Assembly (NCBI GenBank): GCA_021821185.1
Contig: JAKACU010000001.1
Coordinates: 1-49,749, forward strand
DNA from: Bacillota bacterium
GTDB lineage: Bacteria; Bacillota; Bacilli; Alicyclobacillales; SLC66
Length of the DNA stretch: 49,749 nucleotides
Direction of reading: 5' to 3'
Shown: one piece after another, positions 10,123 to 19,858 of the stretch
Numbering within the stretch: position 1 is the first letter of the stretch
Layout of the letters: the number at the start of each line of letters is the position of its first letter
Program-made: the position numbers and the translations under genes
The notes under the pieces: generated by a model
What the model was told of the DNA's origin: nothing
Databases searched by the model: none
What the model saw: the letters and a program-made list of their open reading frames with translations, nothing else

Positions 10123-10503
10123 GTGCCGGAAAACGTTATGGAACTGATTAGATATAAGGTGACTCTTAAAGGTCACCGCTTGCAACAAAATCGTGATTTT
10201 CGGACGGTTTTTTTGCATGGTACTTCGGTTGCAAATAGGTACTATGTACTCTATGTATTGAAGAGGCGAAAGGGAGAAGCCACTAAAGTGGGTTTTTCCG
10301 TCAGTAAAAAAGTGGGCAATGCTGTCGTAAGAAACAGGACAAAGCGGTTGCTGCGAGAATCATTGCGTCGACACGTGCAGCAGTTTGATCGTGGTTTCTT
10401 TATCGTTGTGATTGCTCGCAAAGAGGCCCCTTGTTTAAAAACGTGTAATGATGTGGACAAGCAGATGGTGTTATTGTTGAAAAGAGCTAAATTGTGTAGT
10501 TAG
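10123..10503 (+). CDS. rnpA: Ribonuclease P protein component
   Basis: The protein cofactor of RNase P, which assists the catalytic RNA in trimming the 5' end of pre-tRNA. Family features are [22 protein letters not shown] near the N-terminus and the RNR motif [13 protein letters not shown], which contacts the RNA. GTG 10123 lies 9 nt after GGAGG (10109-10113), giving 126 aa. The frame stays open further upstream, but without a better binding site; a start nearer the conserved block is possible. It follows rpmH as in nearly all bacteria. Confidence 0.95.
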   Translation: MPENVMELIRYKVTLKGHRLQQNRDFRTVFLHGTSVANRYYVLYVLKRRKGEATKVGFSVSKKVGNAVVRNRTKRLLRESLRRHVQQFDRGFFIVVIARKEAPCLKTCNDVDKQMVLLLKRAKLCS

Positions 10504-10528
10504 TACTGGTGTAGAGGGGCGTTCGATA

Positions 10529-10738
10529 GTGAAGCTCATCGTCATCGGGATTATTCGTTTTTATCAGTTATTTATCTCACCTTTAACACCTCCTTCCTGT
10601 CGGTTTGAACCTACTTGCTCCCATTACTCCTTGGCGGCAGTGAAAAAGTATGGTGTGTTTAAGGGTGGTTGGCTTTCTTTGCGACGCATTGTACGATGTG
10701 GTCCTTGGCATCCAGGTGGATACGATCCATTGCCATAA
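10529..10738 (+). CDS. yidD: Membrane protein insertion efficiency factor YidD
   Basis: A 69-residue protein with the YidD signature: [21 protein letters not shown] followed by [11 protein letters not shown] and [11 protein letters not shown]. It has an N-terminal amphipathic region and conserved cysteines. It helps insertion of membrane proteins by the YidC/Sec route. Start GTG 10529 follows rnpA by 25 nt and precedes yidC in the same operon. Confidence 0.93.
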   Translation: MKLIVIGIIRFYQLFISPLTPPSCRFEPTCSHYSLAAVKKYGVFKGGWLSLRRIVRCGPWHPGGYDPLP

Positions 10739-10760
10739 TCGTGTGGGAGGTTGGTTTGTA

Positions 10761-11504
10761 GTGGGTTTGCGTACCTCAAGATTGATGGGATTAGCACTGG
10801 GTGCTGCCATGTTTTTCGGAAGCAGTGCATCGGCGTTCGCTGCGACGAACACAGCGAAGGTGCCTGCGAGTCCTAGTGTTTGGGATGACGCAGTTAATAG
10901 TTTGGCGCACTTTATTAATTGGGTAGCGCAATTCACATTTCACGATTATGGGTTGGCTCTTATTGTAGTGACGATCTTGATTCGGCTTGTCACCATGCCG
11001 CTTGTGATTCGTAGTTTGCGCAACACCAAGCGAATGCAAGCGTTGCAGCCGCGCCTTCAAGAACTTAAGAAAAAGTACGCTGGCGATTCGAAAAAGTTCC
11101 AAGAAGAAACGATGAATGTGTATAAGTCCGAGGGCGTAAATCCTGTTGCAGGGTGTATGCCGATGCTGTTGCAGATGGTCGTCTTGTGGGTATTGTATCG
11201 AGCCATTTATACAGATCAGGCGATGTTATCATCTAAGTTCCTGGGGTTGTTGCCTTTGGGAGTGCCTGATCACACGTATATTTTACCAGTGCTTGCAGCG
11301 GTGACGAGTTATTTTCAGACGCGCTTGACGATGGTACAGATGGAATCCAGCCAAAAGATGATTATGTATATTTTCCCTGTCATGATCTTTTTCATGGGAT
11401 TAAAGTTCGATGCAGGGTTGGCTTTATATTGGGTTGTCAGTAACGTATTTACGATTTTTCAAACGTACTTCACTCGGGTTAAGCCTACGAATCAGGGGGC
11501 ATGA
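10761..11504 (+). CDS. yidC: YidC/Oxa1-type membrane protein insertase (SpoIIIJ-like)
   Basis: Inserts and folds inner-membrane proteins with or without SecYEG (247 aa). GTG 10761, 10 nt after GGGAGG, is preferred to earlier in-frame starts. The N-terminal hydrophobic segment (about residues 8-30) ends in SSASAFAA, which looks like a signal peptidase I site. Bacillus SpoIIIJ and YqjG are lipoproteins with a lipobox cysteine; no cysteine is present here. The Oxa1 core is clear: a hydrophilic-groove arginine in ILIRLVTMPL, the cytoplasmic loop LQPRLQELKKKY, then NPVAGCMPMLLQ and further helices. Its position before jag supports an essential housekeeping insertase. Confidence 0.95.
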   Translation: MGLRTSRLMGLALGAAMFFGSSASAFAATNTAKVPASPSVWDDAVNSLAHFINWVAQFTFHDYGLALIVVTILIRLVTMPLVIRSLRNTKRMQALQPRLQELKKKYAGDSKKFQEETMNVYKSEGVNPVAGCMPMLLQMVVLWVLYRAIYTDQAMLSSKFLGLLPLGVPDHTYILPVLAAVTSYFQTRLTMVQMESSQKMIMYIFPVMIFFMGLKFDAGLALYWVVSNVFTIFQTYFTRVKPTNQGA

Positions 11505-11510
11505 TCGCTG

Positions 11511-12191
11511 ATGAGGAAGGTTCACGTAACGGCGAAGACGGTAGAAGAGGCGGTCGCAGTTGGGTTACAGCAACTCGGAATAACCCGCGACCGCGCGCAA
11601 GTCGTTGTACAAGTTGCCCCGACGAGGGGTTTTTTGGGATTTGGGTCACGCAATGCGGAAATTGCGATCACAGCAATCGATGATCCTGTGGGCGATGCCG
11701 AACGTTTTTTGCGTGAAATGTTCATCACAATGCACTTAGCGGTCCGTGTTCAAAAGCGCGTCGACGGTCGTGATGTAACGTTTGATTTACAAGGTGATCG
11801 TGTAGGCCTGTTGATCGGAAAACATGGGCAGACGTTAGATTCTATCGAATATTTGGTTACGGCTATAGGCAATAAACATGCGGATAAACGTTATCATTTT
11901 ACGGTGGATGCACAGGGATATCGGGAGCGACGTAAACAGGCGCTTCAATATCGAGCCGAAAAAATGGCTGAAAAGGCTTTATACTTGAGAAAAGAAATCT
12001 CACTTGAGCCTATGACAGCTCAAGAACGAAAGATTATTCATGTTGCTTTGCAAGAACGGCAAGACGTACGAACGGAAAGTCGTGGAACGGAACCGGATAG
12101 AGCGATCGTTATCATTCCGATGGAGGTTCATAAAGCCGTGCGCAAACCTAGTTTGCGTGCCGAAAGTAAGTACCGACAGCAGGTACGCTAA
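11511..12191 (+). CDS. jag: RNA-binding protein Jag/KhpB
   Basis: A 226-residue protein with the Jag_N domain (about 1-50, ending in TRGFLGFGSRNAEI), a KH domain containing GLLIGKHGQTLDSIEYL (about 100-116), and a C-terminal R3H domain with RKIIHVALQ. With KhpA, KhpB binds many RNAs and influences cell division and elongation in Gram-positives. ATG 11511 lies 6 nt after the yidC stop, with a G-rich binding site inside the end of yidC. It closes the rpmH operon, and a terminator follows. Confidence 0.95.
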   Translation: MRKVHVTAKTVEEAVAVGLQQLGITRDRAQVVVQVAPTRGFLGFGSRNAEIAITAIDDPVGDAERFLREMFITMHLAVRVQKRVDGRDVTFDLQGDRVGLLIGKHGQTLDSIEYLVTAIGNKHADKRYHFTVDAQGYRERRKQALQYRAEKMAEKALYLRKEISLEPMTAQERKIIHVALQERQDVRTESRGTEPDRAIVIIPMEVHKAVRKPSLRAESKYRQQVR

Positions 12192-12218
12192 AGTGTCATC
12201 ACACATGACATGATAATG

Positions 12219-12263
12219 AAAAAGTTGGCGTCCTAGCATCAAGTTCGGGCTCCAACTTTTTTG
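12219..12263 (+). terminator. Terminator after jag
   Basis: AAAAAGTTGG (12219-12228) pairs with CCAACTTTTT (12252-12261), giving a hairpin with a T-rich tail before the mnmE ribosome binding site. It separates the rpmH-jag operon from mnmE. Confidence 0.8.
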
Positions 12264-12290
12264 TTATCTTGTTAAGGGAGTGCATAATGA

Positions 12291-13673
12291 GTGTCAGCAA
12301 CAACGGATACGATTGCCGCTATCGCTACAGCGATGGGAGAAGCGAGCATCGCTGTGATTCGTGTTAGCGGGCCTGATGCTATTGCGATAGTTGACCGTAT
12401 TTTTCAAAGTAAAAGTCCGCTGCATGCATCTAAAACGCATACGGTTCACTACGGGCTGATAATCAAATTAGATGATAAAAGCGTGATTGACGAGGTTCTT
12501 GTGACTTTAATGCGTAAACCGCGAACCTATACAAGAGAAGACGTGGTGGAAGTAAGTACGCATGGTGGTTGGCAGGCTGTGCAAGCAGTATTGCGAGAAA
12601 TTGTGCGCGCAGGTGCTAGACTTGCTGAACCTGGTGAATTTACAAAGCGTGCGTATCTTCATGGACGTATTGACTTGTCCCAAGCAGAAGGTGTCATGGA
12701 ATTGATCGCCGCACAGACAGATCTGGCGCGTGTCGCTGCTTTGAGGCAGGTTCAAGGAACCTTAAAACAAACCATTCAAGCAATTCGCCATGACATGCTT
12801 GAGGTTTTGGCGAGAATTGAAGTTACGATTGACTATCCGGAACATGATGACGAACAAGCGACGTCTGAGTTTGTGTATCAGGAAGCCAAAGGACTAACGC
12901 AGCGATTGCATGTCTTGCTGGATGAGGCGCTTCATGGACGCATTTTGCGTGATGGTGTGAGGCTTGCTATCATAGGGCGCCCGAATGTCGGAAAATCATC
13001 GTTACTCAATTCTCTGGTAAAAATAGATCGTGCGATTGTAACTGATATACCTGGTACAACGCGAGACTTGATTGAAGAAAAGGTGGATATCGGCGGTATA
13101 CCTTTTTACATCGTCGATACGGCAGGAATTCGGGAGACTGAAGATATTGTCGAAAAAATTGGTGTTCGTAAGAGTCGTGAAGTAGTAGAAGAGGCGGATT
13201 TGATAGTTGTTTTACTTGATGGCAGTCGGCCGCTTGCGGATACAGATCTTGAGTTGTTGGATTTGTTAGCGCACAAAAAGGGTTTTGCCTTGATTAACAA
13301 AGCCGACTTGCCGATAGTGATTGACACTGCTTTTGTCAATCAGCAGGTGGGCACTGACAGGGTCATGCTCCATTCCACTTTGTCGCATCAGAATGTACTC
13401 GAGTTTGAACGTAAAATTTGTCACTTAGTTGCAGGATCAGGTCAACAAGTCTCTGATGCACCGTTTCTCGCGTCGAGTCGGCATATTATGTTGCTTGAAG
13501 AAACAAGTGGATGTTTACAAAATGTCATGGATTCGGTACAAGAAGGTCAAACCCTTGATCTTATCGCTGTGGATATGCAGCAGGCTTGGATTACGCTTGG
13601 TGAAGTGATAGGAGAAACACCTAGAGAAGATCTTCTCGACCAGATATTTTCACAATTTTGTTTAGGAAAATGA
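12291..13673 (+). CDS. mnmE: tRNA modification GTPase MnmE
   Basis: With MnmG, forms the complex that installs the carboxymethylaminomethyl group on the wobble uridine of certain tRNAs (460 aa). The N-terminal folate-binding domain starts with [22 protein letters not shown]. The inserted G domain has G1 GRPNVGKSS (about 223-231), G2 TTRD, G3 DTAG and G4 NKAD. The C-terminal CLGK motif supplies the catalytic cysteine. Start GTG 12291 has AAGGGAG about 10 nt upstream; a nearer ATG (12287) is out of frame. mnmG follows by 10 nt. Confidence 0.97.
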   Translation: MSATTDTIAAIATAMGEASIAVIRVSGPDAIAIVDRIFQSKSPLHASKTHTVHYGLIIKLDDKSVIDEVLVTLMRKPRTYTREDVVEVSTHGGWQAVQAVLREIVRAGARLAEPGEFTKRAYLHGRIDLSQAEGVMELIAAQTDLARVAALRQVQGTLKQTIQAIRHDMLEVLARIEVTIDYPEHDDEQATSEFVYQEAKGLTQRLHVLLDEALHGRILRDGVRLAIIGRPNVGKSSLLNSLVKIDRAIVTDIPGTTRDLIEEKVDIGGIPFYIVDTAGIRETEDIVEKIGVRKSREVVEEADLIVVLLDGSRPLADTDLELLDLLAHKKGFALINKADLPIVIDTAFVNQQVGTDRVMLHSTLSHQNVLEFERKICHLVAGSGQQVSDAPFLASSRHIMLLEETSGCLQNVMDSVQEGQTLDLIAVDMQQAWITLGEVIGETPREDLLDQIFSQFCLGK

Positions 13674-13683
13674 GGTGAAGGCG

Positions 13684-15570
13684 ATGCGTTATTTTGGCGG
13701 ACAGTATGATGTGATCGTTATAGGTGCTGGTCATGCTGGATCGGAAGCTGCATTAGCGGCTGCGCGTATGGGGTGCCAAACGCTACTTTTAACGATCAAT
13801 TTGGATACGATCGCTTTTATGCCTTGTAATCCTTCTGTTGGCGGTCCTGCTAAGGGTATCGTTGTGCGTGAGATTGATGCATTAGGTGGGCAAATGGCGC
13901 GAAACACCGATTTGACGCAAATTCAAATGCGGTTGTTGAATACAGGAAAGGGTCCGGCTGTACAAGCTTTGCGAGCTCAATCGGATAAGGCAGAGTATGG
14001 TCGCAGTATGAAGTACGTCATCGAAAATCAGCCGAACTTGACATTACGTCAGGGAATGGTTGATGAGATTCTTACGGAAAATGGCCATGTCCTCGGTGTG
14101 TGCACACAAACGGGCGTCCAATACTTTTCGCGTTCGGTGGTTTTAACGACGGGAACGTATTTACGAGGAAAAGTTATTTTAGGGGATGTTTCGTATCAAA
14201 GCGGCCCGAATGGTCAATTGCCGGCTCTTAAGTTGACCGACAGTCTTATCGATTTGGGTTTTGAATTGGTTCGCTTTAAAACAGGAACGCCGCCGCGCGT
14301 TAATAAAAATTCCATCGATTTTTCGAAAATGTTGGCGCAACCAGGGGATAAGGAACACTGGCAGTTCTCTTTTGACGATGACATAGTTCCGAGGGATCAA
14401 GTAAATTGCTTTTTGACGTATACTTCGGAACGCACGCACGAGATCATCGGTGATAATTTGCACCGTGCACCGTTGTTTTCGGGAGAGATTAAAGGGCGTG
14501 GACCACGGTATTGCCCGAGTATCGAAGATAAGGTTGTGCGCTTTAAAGACCGATTGTCGCACCAGGTATTTTTAGAACCAGAGGGTCGTCATACCGCCGA
14601 ATGGTATGTGCAGGGCATGTCCACGAGTCTTCCGGAAGATGTGCAGATTCAGATGTTGCGGTCTATTGCTGGCCTTGAAAGGGTGGAGATGTTACGCCCT
14701 GGTTATGCCATTGAATACGATGCGTTGTTGCCTACTCAGTTGTGGCCAACGTTAGAGTCTAAAGCGGTACCTGGCCTTTTTACTGCGGGTCAAATTAATG
14801 GGACATCTGGTTATGAGGAAGCAGCTGGGCAGGGCATTATTGCTGGGATGAATGCTGCCCTTAAGGCGCTCGAAAGAGAACCTGTTATTTTGTCGCGATC
14901 GGATGCCTATATCGGTGTGATGATCGACGATTTGGTGACAAAGGGTACGGCGGAACCCTATCGTTTGCTCACATCCCGTGCCGAGCATAGATTGATGCTT
15001 CGTAATGACAATGCCGACTTGCGTTTGATGGAGATTGGGTTTAAGGCTGGCCTTTTGTGCGAAGAAAAGTATGAACGAATGGTGGAAAAACGCGCAGGTA
15101 TTGAAAAGGAAAGGCAGAGACTGCGTGGTATTCGTGTGCAACCTGACTCTGTCGAGCCTATGTTTGCTGCGAAGGATCTCCCCATCCCGAGTAATGTTAG
15201 TTCGCTTGAACAACTGTTACGTCGACCTGGTGTGAGTTATGACATGGTGCATGAGTTTGCTCCTTTAGATCAACCCTTGCCAAATGATGTAATGCAACAG
15301 GTAGAAATTCAAGTAAAATATGAAGGGTACGTTGTTCGACAAGAACAGGAAATTTCCAAGCAACAAAAGTTAGAATCACGACTGCTTCCGCGTGAAATGG
15401 ATTATCGCATCGTGCCTGGATTGTCCAATGAAGCCAAGGAACGGTTGAATGATGTATTGCCTATCAATATTGGACAGGCGGCTCGCGTCGCAGGGGTTAC
15501 CCCGGCTGACGTATCAATACTGCTGATCTGGCTTCAGTCAAGTGTAAGAAAGGCTAGCGTACATGGGTGA
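13684..15570 (+). CDS. mnmG: tRNA uridine-5-carboxymethylaminomethyl enzyme MnmG (GidA)
   Basis: FAD-dependent partner of MnmE (628 aa). The N-terminal Rossmann motif is [19 protein letters not shown], followed by the GidA signatures [13 protein letters not shown] and [15 protein letters not shown] second family block is [15 protein letters not shown] 13684 is chosen because GAGGTGAAG lies just before it and the product starts like B. subtilis GidA. GTG 13675 is also in frame and would add three residues. It overlaps rsmG by 8 nt. Confidence 0.97.
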   Translation: MRYFGGQYDVIVIGAGHAGSEAALAAARMGCQTLLLTINLDTIAFMPCNPSVGGPAKGIVVREIDALGGQMARNTDLTQIQMRLLNTGKGPAVQALRAQSDKAEYGRSMKYVIENQPNLTLRQGMVDEILTENGHVLGVCTQTGVQYFSRSVVLTTGTYLRGKVILGDVSYQSGPNGQLPALKLTDSLIDLGFELVRFKTGTPPRVNKNSIDFSKMLAQPGDKEHWQFSFDDDIVPRDQVNCFLTYTSERTHEIIGDNLHRAPLFSGEIKGRGPRYCPSIEDKVVRFKDRLSHQVFLEPEGRHTAEWYVQGMSTSLPEDVQIQMLRSIAGLERVEMLRPGYAIEYDALLPTQLWPTLESKAVPGLFTAGQINGTSGYEEAAGQGIIAGMNAALKALEREPVILSRSDAYIGVMIDDLVTKGTAEPYRLLTSRAEHRLMLRNDNADLRLMEIGFKAGLLCEEKYERMVEKRAGIEKERQRLRGIRVQPDSVEPMFAAKDLPIPSNVSSLEQLLRRPGVSYDMVHEFAPLDQPLPNDVMQQVEIQVKYEGYVVRQEQEISKQQKLESRLLPREMDYRIVPGLSNEAKERLNDVLPINIGQAARVAGVTPADVSILLIWLQSSVRKASVHG

Positions 15571-16303
15571 TCTAGTGCAGGATTATACGATGGCGTCTTT
15601 AGTCCGTGATGCGGCATCGCTAAACCTTGAAATAAACGGGAAACAACAGGAGCAATTTCTTTTGTATGCGGAGTTACTAAAATTGTGGAATGAACGGATG
15701 AACCTGACTTCTATCACGGATTTGCCAAATATTTTTGTAAAACATTTTTTAGATAGCTTATACATGGTAAGGCTCGTATCTCAAGGAAAAGGCGCATCAC
15801 GCATTCTTGATATGGGGACTGGCGCTGGATTTCCAGGTATAGTGATCAATATTATGCTTCCTCAGTATCAAGTGACGTTATGTGATTCCCTGCAAAAACG
15901 CACCGTGTTTTTACATGAGGTGCAAAATAGTTTGGGTCTTGAACATGTTGATATCGTGCATAGCCGTGCCGAGGAACTAGCCAAAGATGCCGCGTATCGG
16001 AGTAACTTTCATGTGGTGACCGCACGGGCTGTGGCCAAATTATCCACCTTAGCTGAATGGTGTCTGCCCTTTGTATCGATAGATGGGATTTTTGCGGCTA
16101 TGAAGGGGCCGGATCCCCACGAAGAGGTTGGTCAGGCAGATCAAGCTTTACGAATTTTAGGAGGAAAAGTGCAGGGTGTGGTGTTTTATGATCTCCCTCT
16201 TGATGCTGGGGCGCGCACTATTGTACAGATAAAAAAGGTGAAACCGACGCCTAAGTCGTTTCCGCGGAAACCAGGTGAGGCGATACGCCATCCTTTAGGA
16301 TGA
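15563..16303 (+). CDS. rsmG: 16S rRNA (guanine-N7)-methyltransferase RsmG (GidB)
   Basis: SAM-dependent methyltransferase that modifies a guanine of the 530 loop of 16S rRNA (246 aa). Visible features are [12 protein letters not shown] near residue 40, the SAM-binding loop [11 protein letters not shown] (about 80-90), and a basic C-terminus rich in K and P. Loss of this enzyme is known in other bacteria to give low-level streptomycin resistance. ATG 15563 overlaps the end of mnmG. The following 113 nt before noc show no clear gene. Confidence 0.96.
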   Translation: MGDLVQDYTMASLVRDAASLNLEINGKQQEQFLLYAELLKLWNERMNLTSITDLPNIFVKHFLDSLYMVRLVSQGKGASRILDMGTGAGFPGIVINIMLPQYQVTLCDSLQKRTVFLHEVQNSLGLEHVDIVHSRAEELAKDAAYRSNFHVVTARAVAKLSTLAEWCLPFVSIDGIFAAMKGPDPHEEVGQADQALRILGGKVQGVVFYDLPLDAGARTIVQIKKVKPTPKSFPRKPGEAIRHPLG

Positions 16304-16416
16304 AAGAGTCTAACTCTGTCGATCAAGCACTTGTCTTGTCGATTTGCTGATAGCAAGAAGGAATTTCCGGATTTGTGCAGAACGTATACGCAAAGAATCC
16401 AGAAGTGGTGAGGGCG

Positions 16417-17250
16417 ATGCGTGAACATTTGACTAAATGGTGGAAGTCTGCAGAGCGAGAAACACCTGCTGATGTCGAAGTTCGTCAGATCCCTGTGGCG
16501 AGTGTAAGGCCTAACCGATATCAACCGCGTACGGTCTTTGATGAAGCGAAACTTGATGAATTGATGGCGACTATTCGCACACACGGTGTGATACAGCCTA
16601 TTATAGTGCGCAAGCAAGAGGATTATTATGAATTGGTTGCGGGTGAACGACGCTGGCGAGCGGTGCAGCGGCTTGGAATGGATTTTGTGCCTGCTATTGT
16701 TCGAGAACTAAGTGATGCTCAAGCTGGTTCGATGGCCTTGATTGAGAATTTACAACGTGAAAATCTAACGGCCATCGAAGAGGCCATCGCTTACCAACAA
16801 TTGATCGAGTTGCATCATTTGACACAGGAGAGTTTGGCGCAACGGCTTGGTAAGGGTCAAAGTACTGTAGCGAATAAATTGCGGTTGCTGACCTTGCATG
16901 ATAGAATTCAAGATGCCATACGGTCAAGAGACATTTCAGAACGACATGCAAGAGCGTTGATTCCGTTATCTGGAGATTTACAGGTAAAGGTGTTACAAGA
17001 GATTATTGAGGGACAGTTAAATGTCAATCAAACGGAAGAGCGAGTTAAAGCGATTCAAGGTAAATCATCTGTTGTCGTCGAGAAGCAGCGCAGATCGGCT
17101 AAAGTGGCTTATTCTAAAGATGTACGTCTTGCGGTTAATACGGTGCGTAAGTCGATGGAACTCATTACTCAGACTGGATTACAGGTTAGTTTGGAAGAAA
17201 GAGATGAGGGAGAGTATGTAGAATTTCAAATTCGCATCCATAAACAATGA
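16417..17250 (+). CDS. noc: Nucleoid occlusion protein Noc
   Basis: ParB-like DNA-binding CTPase that coats the chromosome near the membrane and blocks Z-ring assembly over the nucleoid (277 aa). The ParB N-terminal fold contains VRPNRYQPRTVFDEAKLDEL and the CTP-binding box GERRWRAVQRLG; the helix-turn-helix is LTQESLAQRLGKGQSTVANKLRLL. From ATG 16417 the protein begins MREHLTKWWKSAE, an amphipathic helix like the membrane-targeting helix of B. subtilis Noc, which supports this start. GTG 16375 is an in-frame alternative adding 14 residues. Being paired with parAB after rsmG is the classic arrangement and separates it from ParB proper. Confidence 0.9.
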   Translation: MREHLTKWWKSAERETPADVEVRQIPVASVRPNRYQPRTVFDEAKLDELMATIRTHGVIQPIIVRKQEDYYELVAGERRWRAVQRLGMDFVPAIVRELSDAQAGSMALIENLQRENLTAIEEAIAYQQLIELHHLTQESLAQRLGKGQSTVANKLRLLTLHDRIQDAIRSRDISERHARALIPLSGDLQVKVLQEIIEGQLNVNQTEERVKAIQGKSSVVVEKQRRSAKVAYSKDVRLAVNTVRKSMELITQTGLQVSLEERDEGEYVEFQIRIHKQ

Positions 17251-17271
17251 TGGGTCTATATTCTACTATTC

Positions 17272-17308
17272 AGAACACCCATGAATACATGGTGTGTTCT
17301 TTCTATTT
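17272..17308 (+). terminator. Terminator after noc
   Basis: A hairpin with arms AGAACACCCATG and CATGGTGTGTTCT (one bulge), loop AATA, followed by TTTCTATTTC. It lies 21 nt after noc and ahead of the parA leader, where TACAAT near 17313 may be a -10 box. Confidence 0.65.
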
Positions 17309-17365
17309 CTAGTACAATAGATATGAGCGGTTGTTGCTTTTTTTTTGAAGTTGGAGGGTATAGTC

Positions 17366-18130
17366 ATGGCAAGAGTAATGGCAGTCGCCAATCAAAAAGG
17401 CGGTGTAGGTAAGACAACAACGTCCGTGAATTTGGGCGCATGTCTTGCGGAACTCGGTAAGAAAGTTTTACTCGTTGATATCGACCCGCAAGGTAATACC
17501 ACGTCTGGTGTTGGCGTAAATAAGGCTGATGTTCGGTATTGTATCTATGATGTCATGATAAATGATGTCAATTCATCTGACGCAGTTCTTCATACTGCCG
17601 TACCTAATTTGGATATTATTCCAGCTACGATTCAATTAGCGGGTGCGGAGATTGAACTCGTGCCGACGATTTCGAGGGAAGTTCGTTTGCGTCGTGCTAT
17701 CTCATCTTTGCGTGCGTCGTATGACTATATATTAATTGACTGTCCACCATCGTTAGGGTTATTAACGATCAATGCACTGACAGGTTCTGACTCTGTCGTT
17801 ATTCCCATTCAATGTGAGTATTATGCACTCGAAGGGTTGAGTCAGTTGCTAAGTACGATTCGCCTTGTCCAAAAACACCTTAACTCGTCGCTTGAGATTG
17901 AGGGAGTGCTGCTGACGATGCTTGATGCGCGAACAAACCTCGGATTGCAAGTAATCGAAGATGTGAAGAAATATTTTCGTGAAAAAGTTTATAGGACGAT
18001 TATTCCCCGCAATATTCGCCTTAGCGAAGCACCTAGCCACGGTAAACCTATTATGCAATATGATCCTAAGTCACGAGGTGCTGAGGTTTATTTGGATTTG
18101 GCAAAGGAAGTGATTCATTATGAAGGCTAA
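17366..18130 (+). CDS. parA: Chromosome partitioning ATPase ParA (Soj)
   Basis: Deviant-Walker ATPase that, with ParB, segregates origins and regulates DnaA in bacilli (254 aa). The motif KGGVGKTTT starts at residue 11, with Lys12-type signature residues; Walker B-like DIDPQGNTTSG and DCPPSLG follow. ATG 17366 lies after GGAGGG with good spacing; the in-frame TTG 17345 upstream is rejected. It overlaps parB by 11 nt. Confidence 0.97.
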   Translation: MARVMAVANQKGGVGKTTTSVNLGACLAELGKKVLLVDIDPQGNTTSGVGVNKADVRYCIYDVMINDVNSSDAVLHTAVPNLDIIPATIQLAGAEIELVPTISREVRLRRAISSLRASYDYILIDCPPSLGLLTINALTGSDSVVIPIQCEYYALEGLSQLLSTIRLVQKHLNSSLEIEGVLLTMLDARTNLGLQVIEDVKKYFREKVYRTIIPRNIRLSEAPSHGKPIMQYDPKSRGAEVYLDLAKEVIHYEG

Positions 18131-18983
18131 AGCGGGTCTAGGACGCGGACTTGAGGCTCTGATTCCGCAGATGAGTCAAGATGCGGCGGTCTCCGAAGTC
18201 ATGGAGATAAGAGTCGATGAATTAAAGCCTAATCCGTACCAACCGCGTCGGGTCTTTGATGATGCAAAACTTGCCGAACTCATGGAGTCCATCAAGGAAC
18301 ATGGGGTTGTACAGCCTATCGTTGTACGCAAGTCCGCGGTTCGCGGCTTTGAGATTGTGGCGGGAGAGAGACGTTTTCGAGCAGCTGATCGTTTGGGACT
18401 GGAAACGATTCCCGCTATAGTACGCGATATTTCGGATCGACAGGCTATGGAGATCGCTCTCATTGAAAACGTACAACGGGAAGATCTCAATCCGATTGAG
18501 TTGGCCGAAGCTTATTCACGAATTATGGAACACTTTTCTTTGACTCAAGAAGAGATGGCTCATCGAGTCGGACAGAGCAGATCCCATGTTGCAAACATGT
18601 TGCGCTTATTGACTCTTCCTGTGGACATTAGAAATCATGTTTCACGTGGAACAATATCGATGGGACATGCTCGCGCTCTTTTGAGTTTATCGGATATTAC
18701 TATACAACGATCTTTGACACAGAAAATCGCCGATGACGGTTTAAGTGTACGGGAAGTAGAACATTTGGTGCAACGATTACTTAACGTTTCACGTGAAACA
18801 CCGAAACCACCACGATCCCAACAAGCTCAAGTTCCGGCTCTTCGAGCCTATGAAGAAGCGTTTCGAAATTCCCTAGGAACATCGGTTCGAATTCAAACCG
18901 GTAAAAAACGCGGAAAGATCGAAATTGATTATTTTTCAATGGAAGATTTAGAACGCATCCTAAACCTGATTAAGACAAACTAA
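18120..18983 (+). CDS. parB: Chromosome partitioning protein ParB (Spo0J)
   Basis: CTP-dependent sliding clamp that loads at parS and recruits condensin (287 aa). The N-terminus KAGLGRGLEALIPQ is the ParA-interacting segment. Next come LKPNPYQPRRVFDDAKLAELMESI, the CTP box GERRFRAADRLG, and the helix-turn-helix SLTQEEMAHRVGQSRSHVANMLRLL. The C-terminal dimerisation domain ends the protein. Two parS-like sites lie inside this gene, as one does in B. subtilis spo0J. Translation is coupled to parA by overlap. Confidence 0.97.
   Translation: MKAKAGLGRGLEALIPQMSQDAAVSEVMEIRVDELKPNPYQPRRVFDDAKLAELMESIKEHGVVQPIVVRKSAVRGFEIVAGERRFRAADRLGLETIPAIVRDISDRQAMEIALIENVQREDLNPIELAEAYSRIMEHFSLTQEEMAHRVGQSRSHVANMLRLLTLPVDIRNHVSRGTISMGHARALLSLSDITIQRSLTQKIADDGLSVREVEHLVQRLLNVSRETPKPPRSQQAQVPALRAYEEAFRNSLGTSVRIQTGKKRGKIEIDYFSMEDLERILNLIKTN
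18638..18653. promoter_or_regulatory. parS: parS site 1
   Basis: TGTTTCACGTGGAACA matches the parS consensus TGTTTCACGTGAAACA at 15 of 16 positions. It lies in the parB coding sequence. Confidence 0.85.
18785..18800. promoter_or_regulatory. parS: parS site 2
   Basis: CGTTTCACGTGAAACA matches the parS consensus at 15 of 16 positions (first base differs). It lies 131 bp after site 1 inside parB. Confidence 0.85.
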
Positions 18984-19118
18984 GTATTGGTCACGTGGTC
19001 GATCCTGATTTTACCTATTCCGACCTCTGGATTAAATCGTATCACTCTGATGGTAGGCGCGTACGCTAAAACTGCATACTTTACAAGGCAACTGGGAGAA
19101 GGTAAAGGGGGCACAAAA

Positions 19119-19835
19119 GTGTTTTTGCTGGGAACCCTGGTCAATGCGGTCGCCGTTGTCATAGGGTCGTTCATTGGATGGCGTTTGCATCGCATTCCTG
19201 ATCGTCTGAAATCAACTGTATTGCACGGCATGGGACTCTTTACCATAGCTCTAGGAATTAGCATGGCCATCCAAGGTCTTTCTGATGCCCTGTACATCGT
19301 TTTGGCGATCGTGATTGGAGGCGTGCTTGGTTCTTGGTGGGATATTGAAGGACACCTCGATCAATTGGGATGTATGATCGAACGCCGTCTAGGTGGGGGC
19401 AAACAGGGCATTTCTCGGGGATTTGTTTTTGCTACGCTTATCTTTTGCGTCGGCTCCATGGCTATCGTAGGTAGCATTCAAAGCGGAATGAGCGGTCAAA
19501 ATAATATTCTATTCACGAAGAGTGTAATGGATGGTTTTTCGTCGATAATTTTTACAAGCACGCTTGGCATAGGTGTGGGACTGGCTGCTATTCCAATTTT
19601 TCTTTATCAAGGCATGATTGCAACTCTAGCCCATATTTTTGGTAATTACTTAAATTCGCCCGTTCTAATAACAGATCTGACAGCTACCGGCGGTATCTTG
19701 ATTCTTGGTATCGGCATGAACATTATGGAGGTAAAGAAAATTCAAGTTGCCAATCTATTGCCTAGTCTCGTGGTTGTAATTTCACTTCATTGGATGGTTT
19801 CGCACTTAGCACCATGGATTTCACATATTGTGTAA
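19119..19835 (+). CDS. DUF554 family integral membrane protein
   Basis: A 238-residue multi-span membrane protein (about seven hydrophobic segments) of the DUF554 family (YdfK/YqgA-like). Characteristic stretches are GTLVNAVAVVIGSFIG at the N-terminus, FCVGSMAIVGSIQSG in the middle and ATGGILILGIGMNIM near the C-terminus. The function is unknown; transport has been suggested for the family. GTG 19119 lies 7 nt after AAAGGGGG. It sits in the parB-yyaC interval common in bacilli. Between parB and this gene (18984-19118) I see no gene and no clear terminator. Confidence 0.85.
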   Translation: MFLLGTLVNAVAVVIGSFIGWRLHRIPDRLKSTVLHGMGLFTIALGISMAIQGLSDALYIVLAIVIGGVLGSWWDIEGHLDQLGCMIERRLGGGKQGISRGFVFATLIFCVGSMAIVGSIQSGMSGQNNILFTKSVMDGFSSIIFTSTLGIGVGLAAIPIFLYQGMIATLAHIFGNYLNSPVLITDLTATGGILILGIGMNIMEVKKIQVANLLPSLVVVISLHWMVSHLAPWISHIV

Positions 19836-19858
19836 ATTTATATCACGAGGTGATTCAC

